The position numbers and the translations under genes were made by a program. DNA of 64,000 nucleotides, taken from NCBI GenBank assembly GCA_016858145.1, contig JAEHOE010000014.1, positions 434,001 to 498,000 on the forward strand, written 5' to 3'. Shown in pieces: positions 1 to 12,181 of the stretch. How positions within the stretch are numbered: position 1 is the first letter of the stretch; the number at the start of each line of letters is the position of its first letter. This stretch comes from Edaphochlamys debaryana. Lineage: Eukaryota; Chlorophyta; Chlorophyceae; Chlamydomonadales. The notes under the pieces are model-generated. The model did not search any database, had not been told where the DNA came from, and saw nothing but the letters and a program-made list of their open reading frames with translations.

Positions 1-1203
1 AGGGGAGGAACTGTGAGGGGGCGGGAGGGGAGGGGTTGTTGGGCGCAGGGGGAGGCGGTGGGACGAGGTGGGTGGGGGAGCGGTGGCTGCTGTGGCCGCC
101 TGGCTCCAGGAGCATCTGTCCTGAGGCGCTTGCTTGGCACCGGCAGCAGGATCGAGAAGCAGGCACGATGAGTTAGTGGGTAAGCAAGGCTGATAGGATA
201 AGTCTCGCGGACTGCGCAGGCGCGCGTGTGTGAGTGGCTCCAGCGGGAGGGGCCGCGGAGGGGGCCCGGGGGAAGGTTGTGTGGGCTGCAGATTAGGGGA
301 GGACGCGCTAGGTAGGGCAAGGGCCAACGACTCCAGCCTGCTTCCGCATGTGAGTGTGGTGACGCAGTCTGGAGCAAGCGGGGACGCGGGGTCGGTTGCT
401 GCCGCGTCAAATGTTACAGCAGTTGTGGTCTTTATGGTGAAATGGGCTGGGCGCAGCCGCCCCGCCCATACCTTGTACGTCCGTGCCCCGCTATCCTCAA
501 TCCCGCACAGGCCCGCGCTCCTAACCCACATTCTCTGCACGCACCCTTCCACAGGCCGAACCGCCGGCCGATACACTCGAAACTCGTCTACGAGCAGAGC
601 TGCACAGCTGCACACACCTGACCACAGTGGCTACCTAGCCGTAGACCAGCTTTAGGTTTTATGTTAGCTGCGCTCCGTCAACCGAACACCGCGAGCCTCC
701 GGATAGCTGCGTCCACCAACACACATGAACCTTCGCTCCAATGCAGCAAACAGCTGTAAACACGCGAGAGTGGACCGCTCGTGCTCCGAGCAAAGCCCTA
801 CGCACACCACACACAAACCACGCGTCCCATCCTCCTCCGAGCGCCCGAGCAACCGAGGTCCGGCCGCCCGCACATCCACCAAACCTGCGTCCAAAACGCC
901 GCATCACCCTCCTCTGCGTGTCCGGGGAGTACCACACACGCTCCCTGCAGGCGCCCCCGCCAGTTACGCGGGCACACCGCCCATTCCGCCTGCGGCAGAA
1001 GCTGCCGCCTCCTCTCCTCCGCGCTCGCCCCTCTGCCCCTAGTTGGCCGCAAGGCCCTCCCGCCAGGGCGCGCACTGCGCTTCTCTACCCCTACCCCTGA
1101 GCGCACTCTGCCCCTGCCCCTGCAACTCACTCTCTCTGCCCTACCCTCTCACCCGCCACCTCTCTCCCCGCAACCCCACCCCCCAAACCTCACCGCCTCC
1201 ACC
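1..1203. other. 3' flank of the stromal processing peptidase gene
   Basis: No gene is supported here. The open frames are low-complexity, Pro/Arg/Ala-rich readings of GC-rich DNA on both strands and overlap one another. Positions 414-418 read TTACA on the plus strand, which is TGTAA on the minus strand, the usual volvocine poly(A) signal. It could serve the minus-strand gene that ends at 1204, giving a 3' UTR of about 790 nt. The extent of the UTR is inferred. Confidence 0.5.
414..418 (-). terminator. Candidate TGTAA poly(A) signal for the stromal processing peptidase gene
   Basis: The minus strand reads TGTAA here, downstream of the stop codon at 1204-1206. TGTAA is the standard polyadenylation signal of Chlamydomonas-type algae. 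A 5-bp motif occurs by chance, so transcript ends are needed to confirm its use. Confidence 0.35.
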
Positions 1204-4200
1204 TTACTTTTGCCCCTGCCCCGGCTGCCCCTGCCCCGCCTCCGCCTCGCCCTGCTGCACGCTCGACACAGCGTTACGGATGTTCTGCGCCTGAGCCGCC
1301 GCCATCCAGGCCGTAAAGAGGGCCATGGGGTTGGGCATGGCAGGGCCGCCCGCGGGGCCGCCGCCGCGCGCCGCCGCGCCGCCCTCCCCCGAGCTGGATC
1401 CGGATTCCGATCCCTCCAGCTCGTCCTCGTCGTCGGACGAGAGGTACGACAGGCCCGACAGCGGGTGCTCGGGCGCGGGCGGCGCCTCCTTGCCTGTGAG
1501 GAAGGGGTGTGGGGTGGGGTGGGGTTTTGAGGTCCAGGGTTCCGGTTGGGGTGTACAGCAACTTGGAGGAAGTCGTGGTAAGGGGCGGAAGCAATACGTG
1601 CGGTGCAGGCTGCCCAAGTCCTCCCCCGCCGGCCAAGGTCGTGCCTCACCGCTGGTGCCCACGCAGGTGTAGATGTGGTTGTCGTCAAAGTTGAACTGGT
1701 CGTACACGAACCGCACGTCGTCCACCGTCACACAGTCGTACAGCTTCTGCAGGTCGCGCAGGCACTCGAGCGTCTTGTGGGGCACGTGCGGGTTCTGAGG
1801 GGGGCGGGGTGGGGGGAAGGTGTGGGTGGGAAAGCGAGGGTGCAGATCGCACACGCCACGGCAGGACCCCGCGATAGACAAGCACGAAGGCTGCGGACGT
1901 CAGAAGAGCCCTTCCGTCGGACCTCTCTTCTCGTTGGACAGCTGCCTTCCCTGCCTTCCTTCCCATCCCGTCCCTTCCTTCCCCGTCTGCCGCCCGCCCC
2001 CCCCCCCCACCTGCAGGTGCGTGAGCAGCCCCAGCCAGTAGGCATTGTCCTTGAGGTCCGACTCGTGCCGCGTCAGCAGGGTGGTCTTGGCGCGCGCCAG
2101 CTCGCGGCGGTTGACGGGAGCGAAGCGGATGTCGCGGAGCACCGCCACCGAGGCGTTGAGCGCGTCGTAGATCTGCGGTACGGCGGGCGTACGGCAGGCG
2201 GGAACGGCAGGCGGGAACGATTGATACGACACATTGGTACGGCGACGGTGGGGGTGGCACCACCATCGGGGCGTTCAGCGGGCTGCCGGCCGACCATGAG
2301 ACCTCCCCAGGCTTTCCTTCCAGCTGTCTGCTGCCCGCCCATACCTCCCGTATCCGTCCCGCCCCTCCCACCTTGTCCGGGTGCGAGGTCACGTGCACCA
2401 TGAACCAGCCGGAGCGGATGCGGTCAAACAGGGTCACCTCGAACGACACGTCGTACGTCAGGCCCAGGGAGTCGCGGACCTACGGGCGGGGAAGAAGGCA
2501 AGGGATGCGCGCACAGAGGGGTAAGCTCGCGGCTTGCAGGTCCAACGTCCGGGCAACAAGCCCTCCATACCCGGCCTGCCGGTACAGGCCGGTGCACCGC
2601 AGCCTCCCGGTGACGCCTCTGCCCCCCCCAGACAGGACCGGCCCTTCCGCCCCACACAACGCGCCCCCATCCCTTCCCCTCCCGACCCCCTCCCGAACCC
2701 CCCCACCCCCACCGTACCGTGGTGAACAGCCGCGAGTTGATGATCTCCGTGAGCAGCATGAGCATGACGCCCGCGAACACGGGGTGGTTCCGGCGGGTGG
2801 CCTCGGCGTCGGCGCGGGCGGCGGCGTCCATCATGGCCTGGGGGATAGTTGAGGGTGGTTGGGGTGGTTGGGGTGGTTGGGGTGGTCGGGGGTTGAGAGG
2901 AAGGCGGGAATGAGACCTTCGACAAGCGCACTCAAGCCCCCCCTGCCACCGTCCCCCCCCACTACACACGCATCCCTTCCTCCCCCCCCTAGGCCCTAGC
3001 GGGCTCCCCTCCGTCACCCCGCCCCTTCTCCAAATCCCCCGACCCCGGACCCCCTTAACCTTCCCCTCGCCTCCCCCCCCCCCACCTTGGCTCCCTGCGG
3101 CGGCTTGATGGGGCGCTGCAGGGGCTCCAGGGGACCGAAGAAGCCCAGCGGGCCCCAGCGGGCGGGCGCGGGGCCGCCGATGTAGGCCACGGCGCGCTCG
3201 TCAGAGTCCTGGGGGTGGGGTGCGTGGGGGTTGGAGGTAGGTGGCGATTGGCGGTTGGTTGGCGCGGTTGGCGCGGTTGGGGAGGTTGGTGCGGATGGAG
3301 GGAGGCGAAGCCTTGCCGCCCCCAAACTCCCCACCTCCGAACACGGTGCACGTGGTACGCCTTGCTGGCCCCACTCTCTCTCCCCCGCCCGCCCTCGCCT
3401 CGCTCGTCCCCTTCCTCCGCCACCCCTACCCCTGTCATCCCCCGCCCCCCTGCCCCCTTCACACCCTCCCCCTCCCCCTCTTCCCGTCCCCACCAGCCGC
3501 CCACCCTACCCGCAGGTGCCAGGTCTGGTGGCGCTCGGTCGTGGGCGGGTTGCGGAAGGCGATGGGGTGCATGAACAGGGGCTCGGGCGCGGGCCGGGGG
3601 CGCACGGTGCCCACGTAGCGCAGCGCCAGGGACTCGAGCTCCGCGGGCTCGAAGTCACCCACGATGGACATCTCGAAGTTGCCTTCGGGGTGGGGTGGGT
3701 GGGTGGGGGGTTGCAAACAGAGACGGAGAACATCAGTATTAGGACCATCAGGGCCGTAAGGGCCGTTTACACTATAGCTGGGTCAGTCATGCATCACGAG
3801 GGTTCACGACCGTGGGACTGAGCCGAACTGCGGGGCACAGGGGGGCAGTGCCAGGCCAAGGGCAACATAGCACGCTGCCGTACAGCAGCACACTGCCGTA
3901 CAGCACACTGCCGTACACCCACCCGTGGTGAGGAGCTCCGTGACCGCGCTCCGCATGCGCTCCAGGTCCAGCGCCTCCAGCTCCTCGGGGGTGGGGTCGC
4001 GGAAGCAGCGCTCGGTGCGGCCCAGCATGGCGTCCAGCACGCGGTCCGAGGTGGCCCGCTCCAGGGACTTGTGGACCGACCTGACAGGGGGGGGATAGGG
4101 ATAGGGGGGGAGGCAAGGGGGGGGAGAGGGATAGGGGGGGGAGAGTGAGTCGCTGGGTACGCGCCCTGCAGGGAAGAGACCGCCGCGTCCCACGATTGCC

Positions 4201-7200
4201 CCGCCACCGCCCGGCCCCCGACCTCCCTCTTTCCCCCCCCCTCACTTGACGCTGGTGAGGAAGGCCTGCTTGGCCCGCTCCATGGCTCCCGGCTCCCAGC
4301 GGGGGGACTCCAGGAACATGTGGATCATCTGGAACATGGCCTGGGAGGGGGGGGAGGAGAAGGGAGGCGAGGGGGTGTTAGGGGCTGGCCGGGTCTCGCC
4401 GATGGGTACCTTGCCTTGCGACCCGCACCGCGCGGCGTGGAGAGGCAGGGCGTGGGAAGGTGGTCCAGTCAGTAAACACCGCAAGACTCGGCCAAGGCCA
4501 CGCCCAGCCATGAGGACAACGGACAGCCCCTTTTCAACACAGCGCGAGTGCGAGCCGCGAGAAGACACACATGCCCTTCTTTTGCCCCCCGTCCCTCTTC
4601 CCCACCTCCAGCCCCCCGTCCACGGACGAGAAGTGGAAGTCCATGACGATGTTCTCCTCGTCCGCCTCCAGCGCGCAGTTGACCAGGTTGGCCACGCAGA
4701 AGACCTCGATCTGGGGGGCGGGGGCGGGGGGCGGGGCGGGGGAGGGAGCGAGGGGGAGGGGGGCGTGTGTGTTTCGGGTCAGGGCACGTCAGCAGTTGAC
4801 CAGGTTGGCCACGCAGAAGACCTTGATCTCGGGGGGAGGGGTTCACGTGGTCACGTGGGGGAAGGTTATGTTTCATTTGACTCTCGAGCAAGAGCTGAGG
4901 GGTTGGACCTCGACCACGACTTGAAACTAATGTCTGCGGCGGGTGGTGTACTGCTACAGCCTTCGTCCCTGGTCCCATGGTCGCCTCGGCCCAGCCTCCT
5001 GCGCTCCTGAACCCGGTCACTCCCCCCCTCTCTTTCAGTTGACTGCAATTGCGGTGGATTGACTGCTTCCCAGTGCGGCGGCTTGCGCTGCTCCAGGTGC
5101 ACTCTGCTCTACAAACCGCCTTGGTCCCTGGTCCAGGACCGCCCCTCCTGACCCCTCTACCTCTCCCCACGACTCTGCCCCCTGCAGCCCCCTCCCTCCC
5201 CCCCCCCCCTCACCTGCTCCCGCTTCCACGGCCCCACGGCGCCGCTCTCGCTCAGCGTGCGCGTGCCCACCACCACGCGACCGAACTCGCCCACCCCCGG
5301 CCGCTCGGCGATGCGGCCGCCGTTGGCGATCAGCCGCAGCAGGCCGGAGCGGGGCTCATTGTCTGGGAGGGGGGGCGGGGGAAAGGAGAGACGTGCGTGT
5401 TTTGTGACGTGCCGTGCAACAGGGCAGCAGTCCCCCAGCTGCTATATTCTGCCGTCAACGCGACCTGCCCTCCTGTGCGGGCCCCCCCTCTCCACCCCCA
5501 ACTCCTCACCCGTGTATCGGTAGTTGATGGCGATGCCGTTGGACAGGCGGCGCTGCACGATACCCGAGGGGTCGTGCGGGGGGAAGGCCTCGCCTGGGGG
5601 GGGGGAAGGGCGGGTGGGTGGGAGGGCCGCGGAGCGTTGAGGTCAGCGGTCAGCGGTGGCCACGGGGGCCGTACTTCCTACTCACTTGGGTGACAGCCGT
5701 AGCCGTATCCTCATCGCTCCCTCTCGCCCAGCCCTCTGCTGTTTCCTTCCGTCCTCCTGCCCCCGTGTGTCACATGAGACACTCACGTTTCCCCCCTCCC
5801 CCTCCCTCCTCCCCCCTCCCTCCTCCCTCACCCGACCCCGGCACCACGTCCACGTACGCCCCCCGGCCCCCCAAACACCGCGTGTCATAAAACACACACG
5901 CTGTTCCCCCCCTCCCTCCCTCCTCCTCCCCCCCCTCACCCGACCCCGGCACCACGTCCACGTACGCCGGCTGCCGCTCCGCCACCAGCGCCTCCAGCTG
6001 CTCCTCGCTGATCAGCCTGGGGGGTAGGGTGGGGTGGGGACGAACTGTGAGAGGGGGTGTCTGAGCAAAGCCGAAACCTCCAGCCGAGAGCACCCTGTGG
6101 GCGGCGCGAAGCTCCAGAGCGCATGCCGCGCCATCCCGCTCTGCTGTGTCCACCCCACCCCACCCCACCTGTCCGGCAGCTCCACGTCCTCCACCACCCC
6201 TCCCCTCCACCCACCGATCCTCCGACTACCAAGATCCTCCGCCCTCCTCCTCTCTCAACCCCCCACGTACACCTCCCCTTCCCCCCTCCGCCCCCCTGTC
6301 CGGCCGCTCCACGTCCTCCAAACCCTCCCCTCCCTCCCCCCCCTTCCCGCCCTTCACCCCCACGTGACCCCCCTCCCCGACCCTCCCCTCCCCCCCACCT
6401 GTCCGGCAGCTCCACGTCCTCCAAACCCTCCCCTCCCTCCCCCCCCTTCCCGCCCTTCACCCCCACGTGACCCCCCTCCCCGCCCTTCACCCCCACGTGA
6501 CCCCCCTCCCCGCCCCTCTCCTCCCCCCCACCTGTCCGGCAGCTCCACGTCCTCCGCCGCGGAGCAGTCCAGGGAGGTGTCCGCCAGCGCCCCCGCGATC
6601 TCGGCGGGGGAGGGGTCGAACTTGACAGCGCCCTCGGGCACCTCGAACTCCTCCAGAGCCTGGGGGGGGGGAGGAAGGAAGTTGGGGCGGGTGGGGTTGG
6701 GCAGGAAAGAGGGAGGGAAAGAGACGGGGAACGAACGCCTCCACCACCACGGCAAACACCACCACCACCGCCACCACCACTACCGCGTTTCGCGCTTACA
6801 CCGTGGCCAGCGAGACCCGGTGGTGGAACCCTAACCCTAACCTTCCCAACCCCCAGGCCCCTCACTCCCCCACCAGCCAGCTCCCCACCATCATCGCCAC
6901 CCGTCCTCAGTGCCTGCCCCCCCCCCTTCCCTGACCAATCCATCCTAAGGCCCCCCCCCCCCCACCTGCTGGCTCTGCTTCTCCAGCTGCTCCAGGTCAA
7001 TCTGGTCGGCATCCAGGTGGCCTGTTGGGGGGGGGGGGTTAAAGGATAGGAGAGGGCAGGAAGGGAGGGTTGAAGTGCAAGGAAGGAGGGATTGGGTGAG
7101 GGACGGCCCCCATTAGGAGAAGAGTGTTACAAGTGCCCCCCAATAGCAAGGCACGTCCCGCCCAGACGCAGTTCCTGCCTGCTGCCTCCTCCCCACCCCG

Positions 7201-10200
7201 GGCAGCAACAGACATCCCTTCCCCCGTCCCCTCCCCTTCCCTTCCCCCCTCGTGTCAACCCCGTTCCCTCCCCCTCCCTTCCTTCGCCTTCCCTCCCCCT
7301 CCCCTTCCCACCCCTTCCCTCCCCCCCCCTTCCCTCCCCCCCCCCCTTCCCTCCCCCCCCCCTTCCCTCCCCCCCCCCCCTTCCCTCCCCCCCCCCCTTC
7401 CCTCCCCCCCCAACCATCCTCTCACCCGCCGCCCCCAGGCTGCCCCCCCGGCCCGCGCTGCTCCCCGCGCTGACCGAGGCCCCCGACGCGTCCATGTAGG
7501 CGGGCACGCAGGCCACGATGGAGGTGCAGCGGGTAGGGCCCAGGAAGGGCCAGGAGGAGGGGTCGGAGGCGGAGGCGGCCTGGTCCAGGACCTGACAGGG
7601 GGGGGAGGGATGAAGGGGGGGGGGCAGGCGTGGTTTGGGTACTGAAAGCTTACAGGCGATCAGGGCCGTAGGCCCGCTCGAAACCGCCCTCTAGGGTTTG
7701 TGGGCAGGTAGGCATGGGGGGTGGGGGGAGTTGTTTGGGGCATTGAAGAGCGAAGGGCGGGATAAGGGGCCAGGGGCCCGGGCACCCCCGGTCGTTCCCG
7801 TGCTGTGCCCGTCTGTCGCTCTCTCTCCCCCTCTCCCCCCGGCTTCCCACCTGCGCCTCCGCCCCGTAGTCCGAGGCGAAGGTGAGCATGGAGCGGGCAA
7901 GGGCGTTGATCTCGTCCAGGGTCACCTGGGGAAAAGGAAGGGGGGGGGGGCGATCATCAGAGGCAGCATGAGGTTACCCCATAGCTGTGTCACCTCCCTC
8001 CTCTCACTCAACCTCTCCGATATCCTGCAACCCTCCGGCCCCCCTCCCCCTCCCCCTGACAGGTGCGCCATAGCCTCGTGTACGCCTCCCTCCCCTCCAC
8101 CCTACCTGACAGGTCCCTCTCTCTTCCCCCTTGCCACGCCCCCCCTTCCCCTCCCCCCCCTCTCTCCTCACCGTGTCCGCCACCTGCGCCATGGCCTCGT
8201 GCGCGTCCCGGTGGCCCATCACCACGTGGCCGCACGCCAGCGACTCCATCACAAAGTTGAGCGTGTCCACCGAGGGGATCTTGTTGGCCTGCAGTTGGTT
8301 GGTTGGCGGTTGGTGGTTGGGAGGTTGGCGGTTAGTGGGTTGGTCGCCTCACCGCCGCCCGCCGCTCGCCTGCCTTACACATATCCCTTGGTGCTCGCCT
8401 TGCGCACCCCCACCCCCTTCCCCCTAGTCCCCTACCCATCACGCAATCCTACCCCCGCTTCCCCCCCACCTGCTCCGCCAGCTGCGCCGAGTCGCGCAGA
8501 ATGGCCTGGCGGTAGCGGTCAAACCTCGCCTGGGGAGGGAGAAGCAGGGGGTAGGGGACACTTGACTGGGGATTTGATTCAGGGAGGTGAACACCCCGCC
8601 GCTGTGCCCTGACCAGCTGAACCGGCCGTGACCTTGGCCCCCTCTCCGCCGGGGCCGGACCCTCCCCCCGGCTCCCCCCCTCCCTCCCCCCCCTCCCACT
8701 CGCCCTGAGTGAGGCCGTGGCGCTGCATGCGCCGCATCTCCTGCACCGCCACCTGCGGGGGGAGGAGGGAGGAGGCGGGGGGAAGGGGGTCATACCCGAG
8801 GTTCATTACAGGTTGGGGTGGCGAGGTTTCACGGTGAGCGCTCATTTGCGGCACGCCCTGTTTCCCGGGCCAGGCGACACCCCCGCCCCGATTCCTGTTG
8901 CACAGACCGCCCTATCTACCCCCCGCCCCCGCAGACAGGCGGCACCCCACCGCACCCCACTTCCAACGCCCTGTTTCACCACTTTCTCCCCCGGACCCGC
9001 CCCCACCTGCACCGCGCCCCGCCAGTCCGCGGGCTCCGAGGTGATGGTGAGCGTGGACACGGCGCAGCCCTCGCGGCCGGAGTCCGAGATGTCCAGCGCG
9101 ATGGACAGGAATGGGGGCTGACCGGTCACGTAGCTGGGGCGGGGGGGCGGGGCCAGAGGCGGAGGGGTGAGGTGTGCAGGTGAGGTCGCGGGCGCCTGCC
9201 CGGGCAACACCCAGCACATCGCGCCCTTGCAAAACCACCCCGCAACAGTAACCCCGTTTACACACCCCAGCCCCTCCCCCCTGCCTACGCACCGGCCGTT
9301 GATGCGGAACTGGAACACGGACAGGATGATCCGCAGCAGCAGCAGGTGCTTCAGGTGCACCATGCGCGTCATGGGCTGGATGGGCAGCTTGCAGAACACG
9401 GAGAGCATGAAGTGCTGCAGCAGCGGGTGGCGGAAGATGCGGGGCTCCGCGGGCAGCTCGCCTACAGGGGGTGGGGTGGGGTGGGGTTGGAGGGTAGGGG
9501 AGAGTTGGCTTTGCGGTGGTATGGTAGTGTGGTCAGTGATTCCCATCTCTTCTCCCTCCCTCTCCCTCCCCTCCCCCCACTCACCCGGCGCCAAGGGCCC
9601 GTAGCCCCACTTGTGCTGCACGGGCGGCCGCACCGCGTGCTTCTGCTTCAACGGGCCCAGCGCCTGCGCCTGCGCGGCCCCGTTGCCGTTGCCGTTGCCG
9701 TTGGCGGCGCCGTTGCCGTTGACGCCCGCCGCCACCGCCGCCGCCTCGGCCGGCAGGGGGGGCGGCAGGGCGGCAGCAGGCACGGGCTCGCGGCCGGGAG
9801 GCACGCGACCGAAGACCTGGGCGCGCGGAATGACGGGAGAAGGGGGAGGGGGGTTGGGGGACTGACCTCATGGTCTTACCCCCGCCCCCTCAAGACCGGC
9901 TTGCCCCTCCTTCCTTTCCTCCCACTCCTTCCACCTTGCCTCTCCCCTTCTGCCTGCCCCACCCCTGTCGCATCTTGCCCCTCCCCCCCCCCCCCCGCCC
10001 CTCCCACCTGCTTGATGAGCTTGATGGTGTCCTGCGTGGACTTCTCCAGGTCACCCACCACGTACAGGGTCACGTTGGCGGGGAAGTACTGGGGGGCGAA
10101 GGGGTGGGTGGGAGAGGTTCAGCCTAGACAAGCCTAGACCCAACTGCCGCTTGCCCGCAACCCAACAGCCGCCCCTCATTGCCCTCCGCGGCTGCCCCCC

Positions 10201-12181
10201 ACAACCCCCCCATCCTTCAGCGCTACCTTGCTCCTCCGTCCTCACCCTCCCTTTCCCCTTCTTCCCTGTCCCTCCAGCCGCTCCTATCCAGCCCCTCCCT
10301 CCCCCCTCAACCCCCCCCCCTCACCCAGCGCTCCCAGAACGCCTTGAGCGTCTCGTGGGGCCACGTCTTGACCTGATCCGTCAGGCCGATGGGGAACCTG
10401 GGGGAAGGGGAGCGGGTGCGGATGACCGAGGGTCAGCCCACACCTGGCAACAGCCGGCCCTACACGCCTCCCACTCATCCCACTCCTCAGCCCGCCGCCG
10501 TGCCCCCCACCCGGACCCCTTCCCCCGCACTCCCTCTCCCTCGCAACCCATCCACACCACCGCGCCCCCTCCCCCTCCCCCTCGCCTCCCCACAAACACA
10601 CCCACCTGCACCCCAGCGCGTTCTCCTCGTGCAGGTAGGTGAGCAGCTGGCAGTCCACGCGGTACTCAATGGTGTTCATCATCTGGGCCTCGGCCAGCAC
10701 GGCCTGAGGGGGGGGGGGGGGCGGAGGTGGCGGTGGTGGTGAGGGGAGGCACACAGAGGCGATGGTAATGTAATGGGGCCCGAGTGCAGCGCGAGGGTCC
10801 GGCAGCCCGGCCTGGTAACCCCACCCCGTCCCTCATGCCCTTGCTCGCTCCCCCTACCTTGCGCTCCTTCTCAATGCGGTTGGCGGAGAACTGGGGGTGG
10901 AAGGCAATCTCCTCCAGCGCCTCCAGGACCTGAGGGGGGAAGAAGGTGGGAGGGTGTGGGTTGTGGAATCGCAGCATGGCGGTCAGAGGACGCACCCTCG
11001 TGTTGCAAGGCACGAGGCGAAGCGATGGACTCTCAGCCCCAGCCCCAGCTGCCTTCCGTCCAAGTCGCCGAAAGGGAGCAGCGCGCCGTGGGGCCTGAGA
11101 GCTTCCTGGCGCGTTCTAGGGTACTCCGACCATGCTGCCTCCGCCGTCTCCACTCGCCATCCGGCTGCAGAGCCCACGCCAGGCGCGATATCGTCATTCG
11201 CACTGCTCCGAAGCAGCTTTAAAGCCGCCAGCTCGTCGCCTCCGCCGCTCCTGCCTCCGTTCCCCGGTCCAGATGGGACGGGCCGCCACCCGCCGGCCCT
11301 GCAAGAGGCCCTCCTCCACACCGCCTATGCTCCCGACACTCCCAATCCCGTTACCTCCTGCCGCGCGGCTGCCACGCCCAGCATCCCGCCCAGCCCCCCA
11401 CCCCCGTACTGTCGCATCCCCCGCGCCGTACTGCTGTACGCCACGTGCGCCGTACTACCGTACTCGCCTGCGGCAGCATGGGCTGTCCCGTGATGCCGTT
11501 GATGGCGGGGGCGTGCACGTGGAACACGGTGTGGTGGAAGTCCGTGTAGGCGTTGGCGCGCGCGCCCGTGCCCAGCAGGTCCTCGCGCCGCTTGGAGCCC
11601 AGGAACGTCACGTGCTCCACCAGGTGCGCCACGCCCTGCCGTACGGCAGTACGACGTACGACACGGGATGGTAATTAGTCAGACGTGGGTTACCCGCAGG
11701 GTTTTTGGCTTGCAGCACCAGGCCACCTCTCGGGCCAGCTCGGCACGGGTGCCGCCCTGACCGACCCGAGCAGCATGCCCAGCCGAGCCGCCAACCATCA
11801 ACCGCCAACCGCCGCCGGCCGCACCTGCTCGTCCACCCGCTCGTCCACGGAGCCGGCGTGCACTTCCAGGTGCGCCTCGAAGCGCTTGGGCGGCAGCTTG
11901 TTGGGCAGCAGCACGTACCTAAGGTGGTGGGAAGCGGGGCGGGGAGCGGGACGGTCAACGCCCAACGACTGCGCAGGACACGACCCCCCCGCACACGCCC
12001 CCATCAATAACAACCTCGCGTGCCGACACCCCCCGACACACTTCCCTTCATCTCCGATCCCCCTGCCCTGCTCCACTCACTGCATGCCGTTCTCCAGCCA
12101 GCCCACCACCAGCTCGGGCTCGGGCTTGATCTTGTGGGTCAGCAGCGACTCCACCGACTGCAGGTCGTGCTGCGTGGGTGC
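1204..12181 (-). CDS. SPP: Chloroplast stromal processing peptidase (M16 metallopeptidase), 5' end unresolved
   Basis: This is the zinc endopeptidase of the chloroplast stroma that removes transit peptides from imported precursors. Thirty exons join in consistent phase, from GCA at 12181 to TAA at 1204-1206, giving 1217 residues plus a missing N-terminus. The first exons read YVLLPNKLPPKRFEAHLEV, then the zinc site HLVEH (HxxEH) followed by VTFLGSKRREDLLGTGARAN (11635-11468). Later exons give QMMNTIEYRVDCQLL, SDSGREGC, EIINSRLFTTVRDSLGLTYD and NAYWLGLLTHLQ. I recognise these from plant SPP. The C-terminus (1493-1204) is an acidic Ser/Gly/Gln tail. Exon 8 (9816-9585) carries an Asn-Gly repeat. 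The exon that should hold the transit peptide is ambiguous: a possible one ends about 12597 in VDAVLSRLQTK. Introns start in G-runs and end in C-runs, and several contain copies of the neighbouring exon edge. Identity is very secure; the N-terminus is not. Confidence 0.95.
4678..4829 (-). repeat. Duplicated exon start plus acceptor, SPP exon beginning at 4710
   Basis: The genuine exon start (4710 downward, IEVFCVANLVNC) follows a C-run and CAG acceptor. About 117 bp upstream in the preceding intron, 4794-4829, nearly the same 35 bases recur, reading IKVFCVANLVNC and then a stop. They are preceded by CCCCCGAG instead of CCCCCAG. One base differs in the coding part. Confidence 0.85.
5767..5968 (-). 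repeat. Duplicated exon end plus donor, SPP exon ending at 5940
   Basis: Twenty-eight bases encoding the exon end AYVDVVPGSG occur exactly at 5941-5968 (genuine) and again at 5833-5860. Both are followed on the minus strand by GTGAGG. The surrounding ~108-bp unit, including a GTGTCA-type stretch and a pyrimidine run, is also recognisable in both copies, so this is a tandem duplication inside the intron. Confidence 0.9.
6169..6555 (-). repeat. Four copies of an SPP exon end with its splice donor
   Basis: The genuine exon (6659-6532) ends in EDVELPDR with donor GTGGGG. The same 24-bp end and donor recur at 6399-6422, 6296-6319 (one change) and 6169-6192, all within the single intron 6531-6017. 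The spacings are 133, 103 and 127 bp. The last copies are embedded in longer repeats that contain CCCCACGTGACCCCCCTCC. Confidence 0.9.
8060..8205 (-). repeat. Diverged duplicate of the SPP exon end at 8172
   Basis: The genuine exon end (8288-8172) contains CACGAGGCCATGGCGCA on the minus strand. At about 8063-8085 the intron contains the same 17-mer with one change, flanked by further weak matches. Spacing is about 113 bp. The copy is more decayed than the others in this gene. Confidence 0.6.

Noticed and set aside
6825..6845. CCCTAACCCTAACC resembling telomere repeat, also at about 31006-31022
   Set aside because: Only two to three units, inside an intron or intergenic DNA. Volvocine telomeres use TTTTAGGG, so chance or vertebrate-like similarity is not informative.
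7092..7645. Overlapping Pro-rich plus-strand open frames
   Set aside because: They arise from C-runs of an SPP intron; three frames are open at once and all read Pro/Ser/Leu.
8530..8700. Non-GT intron in SPP between GLTQ and ARFDRY
   Set aside because: Using GA|GTGGGAG and the acceptor GCGAG|GTTTGAC gives GLTQGEFDRYRQ with normal GT-AG ends and better agreement with plant SPP.
11461..11470. GC donor (GCGAGT) after the SPP exon ending MLPQ
   Set aside because: A GT donor nine bases further (GTAGTA) keeps phase 0 and adds three residues, so a GC donor is not required.
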